Assembly: GCA_025403435.1 (NCBI GenBank)
Contig: JAJQZP010000465.1
Span: forward strand, 23,997 to 87,996
Direction: 5' to 3'
Source: Artocarpus heterophyllus
Lineage: Eukaryota > Streptophyta > Magnoliopsida > Rosales > Moraceae
Length of the DNA stretch: 64,000 nucleotides
Shown here: piece after piece, positions 60,568 through 64,000 of the stretch
Layout: the number at the start of each line of letters is the position of its first letter
How positions within the stretch are numbered: the stretch's first letter is position 1
Translations under genes and position numbers: made by a program
Notes under the pieces: generated by a model
Told to the model about the DNA's origin: nothing
What the model saw: the letters and a program-made list of their open reading frames with translations, nothing else
Databases searched by the model: none

Positions 60568-62489
60568 TGTAACACCCCTGAATTTCAAAGTAAGGTTAGT
60601 TATGTTAAGTTTAGTTATTAAGTGTGCCAGTGTAAATTTTGTTGATAATTTTAGTCATTTGAAGATTTTGTTGCATTTGTCATATTTAAAAATTTGAATT
60701 TTAGTGTTAAAAATACCAAATAACATTTTACCTCACATTTTGTCCATATTTACGAAAATGCCATTCGGCCTTTCTTTTTCTTTTCTTTTTCCTTTCCTTT
60801 TCCTTTCCCATTTTTCTTGGCCCCCTCCCGTCTCTCTCTCTAGGCAAATCTCCCTCTCCCACTTCTTTGCAAAAATTTTCAAACTCGAGCTTTATTCTCG
60901 TTGATTTGAAGCCAAGAAACAAGATTGAAGCCTAAAATCCTCTTCAAAATGGTTAATTTGATGTTAGCCCTTTTTCTCTCTAAAATTTTGATTTTTAGTT
61001 TGAATTTTTATGCATTTTCAAATATGAAGTTTGGTGAGCTTAGATAATGTTTAATCTAAGCTTGTAGGCCTTATTTTATCATGAATCTAAGCTTTATTTG
61101 AACAAAATTTGATTTAATAAAGTTTTGGCATTTTTCTTTGATTTTTAAATCAAAGGTGAAATTAAGTTTAAATTTGGGAAAAATGGTCTAAACTTGTTCT
61201 ACTATGATTTTCTATGCTTTCTGTATGATTTTCATGATCTGGGAATTGAAAAACAAGTTTTAAATTTAAATTTTGAGCTTAGGGAGGTCGAGACTTAAAG
61301 TCTCGGGTCCCCAGATTTTGCTAGTTCGGCAGGCCAAACTTGATCTTCGACAGGCCAGATTCATAGGTTCGGCAGGTTGGATTCATCAGGTCGGTAGGCC
61401 GAACCTGGGAAAGTTTGGCAGGCCAATCCTGGTTGGTCGGCAGGCCGAACTGTGCAGTTTGGTAGGCCGGTTCAGGGTGTTTGATAGGCCGACTGTAGAC
61501 TTAGAAACTTGTGTTTTTACTACGGTTTTCAATGTTTGATCATTCTGAAATGTTACAAAAAAGATTATGATTTTGGGTTATGATTATTTTGAGTCAAAGG
61601 CACACTGATAATTAAATTAACATAATGATATTTGTTAAATATGATTTTTGATCTTAAATATAGTTTTTAAGGTTTTAAACGTATGTGGAGCGTATGTTGG
61701 ATTTTATTTGGAGCTTACGTTATTGGATTTTAATGAGGTAGGATATTACTATCCCTTTCTTTGGCAACCCTTTTAAATTATTTGGCCAAAGTTTATTTCT
61801 TAAATGTCTCTTTTTAAGAATGATTTCTGTCTTTAATTCTGAAGAATTGTATTTTGATATTCCTTTCAGATTTTCAAAACCCGTATGGTGATATTTTATC
61901 AAGTTGCTTTCAAGTAAGTGTTTTATTGATTTGTTAAGACTTTGAGATTCATCTCAAATAAAATGGTTTGTGAATAATTATCTATTTTTTTATTACTATT
62001 TAAAAATAACTTGTTTTTAACTAATTATCCTACCGAGCCTTCCGCTCATGTTTTCCTGTTTTTAAAATCCCACTTCCAGGTTGAGGAGGAAGGATGGGCC
62101 CAGGATCGAAATCTGGCTCTTTAGATTGAAATGGTATTTTTTTAGAACTGTGGTATGATACGTGTACTATACGACTTGTCCCAGTGTTGATGTTATTTTC
62201 GTCTCTGTTAATAGTATATTTAATTTATCTTAGAGACGATGATTTTTAATATTTTTGTATTATTATTCTTGATATTGTATTTTAATTACCTGCCCACCTT
62301 CGTGGTAAGCATCCATGTGACGGTGAATGAGAATAACATTTCGGCCCCACTTTTGTGGCATTCACTGACGGTGACCGCCGATGATATTTATTTATTTTCG
62401 ACGATATTTATTTACTTTTTTCTTTAATTACTTTGTTTAATTCAACTTTTTTACCTAAAACTCCTTGACCCCCACCTCGGGGAGTCACA
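60568..62489 (+). mobile_element. solo gypsy LTR
   Basis: Starts TGTAACACCCCTGAA and ends GGGGAGTCACA. Flanking 5-mers gggca (60563-60567) and aggca (62490-62494) match at 4 of 5. The length is 1,922 bp. It includes the gypsy LTR block CCTACCGAGCCTTCCGCTCAT (about 62030) and an array of ggccgaac-type motifs. It has no coding capacity. It is related in these blocks to the LTR remnant at 28744-29725 and, by the motif array, to the solo LTR at 34147-37276. Confidence 0.82.
61310..61500 (+). repeat. degenerate TTCGGCAGGCCGAAC motif array in the LTR
   Basis: At least eight variants of (t/g)tcgg(c/t)aggccgaac occur at roughly 20-25-bp intervals, e.g. gttcggcaggccaaac, gtcggtaggccgaac, gtcggcaggccgaac and tttggtaggccgg. 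Several are near-palindromic. The open frame at 61273-61539 is a by-product of the repeat. Confidence 0.8.
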
Positions 62490-62994
62490 AGGCATCTATC
62501 AAAAGGCCGTCAATCTTTGTGAAAAGGGTCGTCGATGTGAGAGGGCCGTCGATCTCTACAGGGGTGGGGATGGGTTCGTCGGGGTTTGTTGGGGTGGGAT
62601 TGTTCTAGTATGGGTGGGGTTGGGCCATAGAGAGGTGTCAAGGTGGAGTCGTCAGGTGGTGCTAGGCTGGTCGGGGTAGGGCTGGGCTGGTCGGAGTGGG
62701 GTGAGGCTAGGCCGTTGGGGGCCATCGATGGTTGTTGCTAATGGGGCTAGGCAATGGAGGGTGGAGGCTGAGCATTTTTTTATTCTCATTAATGTCATTA
62801 ATTAGTATTATTTAAATTAACTTTGGTTTTATTTATAAGAATAATTTTATTAAAAAAATGTTGTTGTTTTTAAAAACATTCTACTATATATAACCAAACG
62901 CAATTTCAAAAACTCTTTGAGCATATTTTTCAAAATATTTTCAATTTCAGATTTTTTTCAAAAACAAAAACTAAAATAAAACACTATTAAAAGG

Positions 62995-63104
62995 CCAAAA
63001 AAGATTTGAGTGTGATCTAAATTTTTAATTATTTCATATCTATATTCTTTTCTTTTAGAAGTTTTTTTTAAAAAAAAACACTTGCTTTTTGTTTGACCTT
63101 TCTA
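62995..63104. other. AT-rich spacer
   Basis: Nothing recognised other than A/T runs. Confidence 0.4.
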
Positions 63105-63440
63105 CTACTTCACAACTACATTTAATGATATGTTAGCTACGACATGTACTTTTTAAATGTCATTGAAAAGTACATACAACGACATCTCCAACTAAAATGT
63201 CGTTAATAACATTTGAAACAATAATTAACGATATCCATAAAAATGTTGTCCTGCTCTTCTTTTAACAACATTAGTTTGGTGTCATTAAAATTATTTTTTT
63301 AATAACATTGTGTTGTTTGTCGTGAAATTATTTAACGACTGACACTAAATGTATGACGCCTTTGTTTTTTTAGGAGTTTGCATTGTATGTTGTGAAAGTA
63401 TTTAACAATTGATGTCAAATATACATCGTCTTTGTTGTTT
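63105..63440. repeat. CACTA-like end fragment
   Basis: cacaactacatttaatgatatg is followed by repeated acgacatct / aatgtcgttaa / gtcgtgaaa words in both orientations, the pattern of CACTA subterminal repeats. The exact terminus and TSD are not defined. No genes are attached, so it is a fragment or a short non-autonomous copy. Confidence 0.5.
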
Positions 63441-63597
63441 TTCATGATTCAATTTCTATCTCATAATTAACCTATTCCTCTAAAAAGAAAAAGTATAATA
63501 AAATTTTGTTCTTTGTTAAAAAATTTAAAACACCAAGGTGTTGAAAAGTGTTTGAGCACACAACCACATGCTTAAGTATAGCCATGATAACCCTGGA

Positions 63598-64000
63598 TAG
63601 GGGTGGCAATAATCGTGTTTGTGCCATGTTTGTATCGGCACGTTTACAGCACGACACGTTTAGCCCGAACACGAACACAACATGATTAATAAACATGCCA
63701 GAAATGCAAACACGAACACGAACACGACACGCCTATGACACACGTAACACAGCACGACACGATTATTAAACATTCCGTGACAGGTTAACATGATAACAAC
63801 ATGCATATGACACGTTTATGACCCAATTAACTAAAAATTTAAAAAAATAATTAAAAAAATTGAAAAAATTTAATTTTTTTTTTAAAAATGCCAATAAAGA
63901 AAATTAACAAAAACATAATATCTAATTAATACTAACCTACTATTTCAAATATTTTTATTTTTAAGTTTAAGTGTGTTATAAATGGGCGGGTCGTGTCGTG
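63598..64000. mobile_element. left end of a hAT element, cut by window edge
   Basis: Begins TAGGGGTGGCAATAATCG, a typical plant hAT terminus. It is followed by dense subterminal words acacgaacacgacacg, and near the window end gggcgggtcgtgtcgtg recurs in the opposite orientation. The flank is accctgga (63590-63597), the candidate 8-bp TSD. The other end may lie just outside the window. No coding sequence was seen. Confidence 0.75.

Larger units (their letters stand above)
60005..62990. mobile_element. possible fold-back element containing GC-rich fragments and a solo LTR
   Basis: The left edge (60010-60190: tttggttcagtttttcaaaag, tttttgaaaatac) and the right edge (about 62860-62985: ccaaacgcaatttcaaaaac, tttcaaaaacaaaaac) are rich in mutually complementary T/A words typical of long-TIR or fold-back elements. 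Inside are GC-rich pieces (60210-60560 and 62500-62760) unlike the AT-rich surroundings, separated by a younger solo LTR. No transposase was seen and boundaries and TSD are unresolved. Confidence 0.3.

Noticed and set aside
60153..60697. overlapping Pro/Ser/His-rich frames
   Set aside because: Low-complexity C-rich DNA, no family, and the second frame runs into the LTR.
61273..61539. 88-codon frame with repeated VGR-type words
   Set aside because: Direct consequence of the GGCCGAAC motif array in a solo LTR.
1..64000. tRNA, rRNA or organellar inserts
   Set aside because: No cloverleaf-like A/B box pair, rRNA core motif or chloroplast/mitochondrial gene was recognised by reading; a tRNAscan or Infernal run would be needed to be sure.

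Overview
This is an AT-rich plant nuclear DNA window, angiosperm and most likely a eudicot. The evidence is one AP2/ERF transcription factor gene, canonical GT-AG introns in transposase genes, and a dense nest of plant transposon families (Ty3/gypsy, Athila-like, Ty1/copia, CACTA, hAT, Helitron). There is no sign of prokaryotic or organellar sequence, and I recognised no rRNA or tRNA gene and no CRISPR array. The species cannot be named from the window.

Layout. 1-8373: left-truncated, decayed Ty3/gypsy element on the minus strand (integrase, RT/RNase H, protease, gag, degenerate leader ORF, PBS, 2.9-kb LTR). 9501-12112: probable non-autonomous hAT element carrying exon-like host sequence and a tandemly duplicated right end. 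12971-13257 plus 22412-22502: a 125-codon intronless ERF gene split by a 9,151-bp CACTA element (13258-22408). That element has TIRs, a perfect TGA target duplication, palindromic subterminal repeats and two apparently intact intron-containing genes (TNP2-type transposase and a second En/Spm-type protein). Its promoter side is exon-rich and may include captured host exons. 22503-26708: sparse intergenic DNA. 26717-27771: GGCC-rich non-autonomous hAT with an 8-bp TSD.

28744-43292: nested block. A gypsy LTR remnant abuts a 5'-truncated Athila-like non-autonomous LTR element. The 3' LTR of that element is split by a 10.8-kb decayed CACTA (32474-43239), and the second gene of that CACTA is in turn split by a solo LTR (34147-37276). 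43441-about 48110: a second decayed CACTA of the same family that lacks TNP2 and has a 352-bp internal tandem duplication. 48345-56163: a Helitron-type PIF1 helicase pseudogene split by a decayed Ty1/copia element (49108-55557, two LTRs, 5-bp TSD). 56164-60000: intergenic, with one promoter/exon-like stretch near 58800-59270. About 60005-62990: a possible fold-back element holding a solo gypsy LTR (60568-62489). 63105-63440: CACTA end fragment. 63598-64000: left end of another hAT element running off the window.

The only clear host coding gene is the ERF. The insertion leaves its AP2 domain intact but replaces the last 29 residues with 14 residues read from the transposon end. The CACTA inside it looks young (perfect TSD, uninterrupted ORFs across predicted introns) and may be autonomous, while the other transposons are relics. 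I found no previously undescribed biological system; the most noteworthy signals are the TE-truncated ERF allele, the complex CACTA with captured exons, and the nesting order of the right half.
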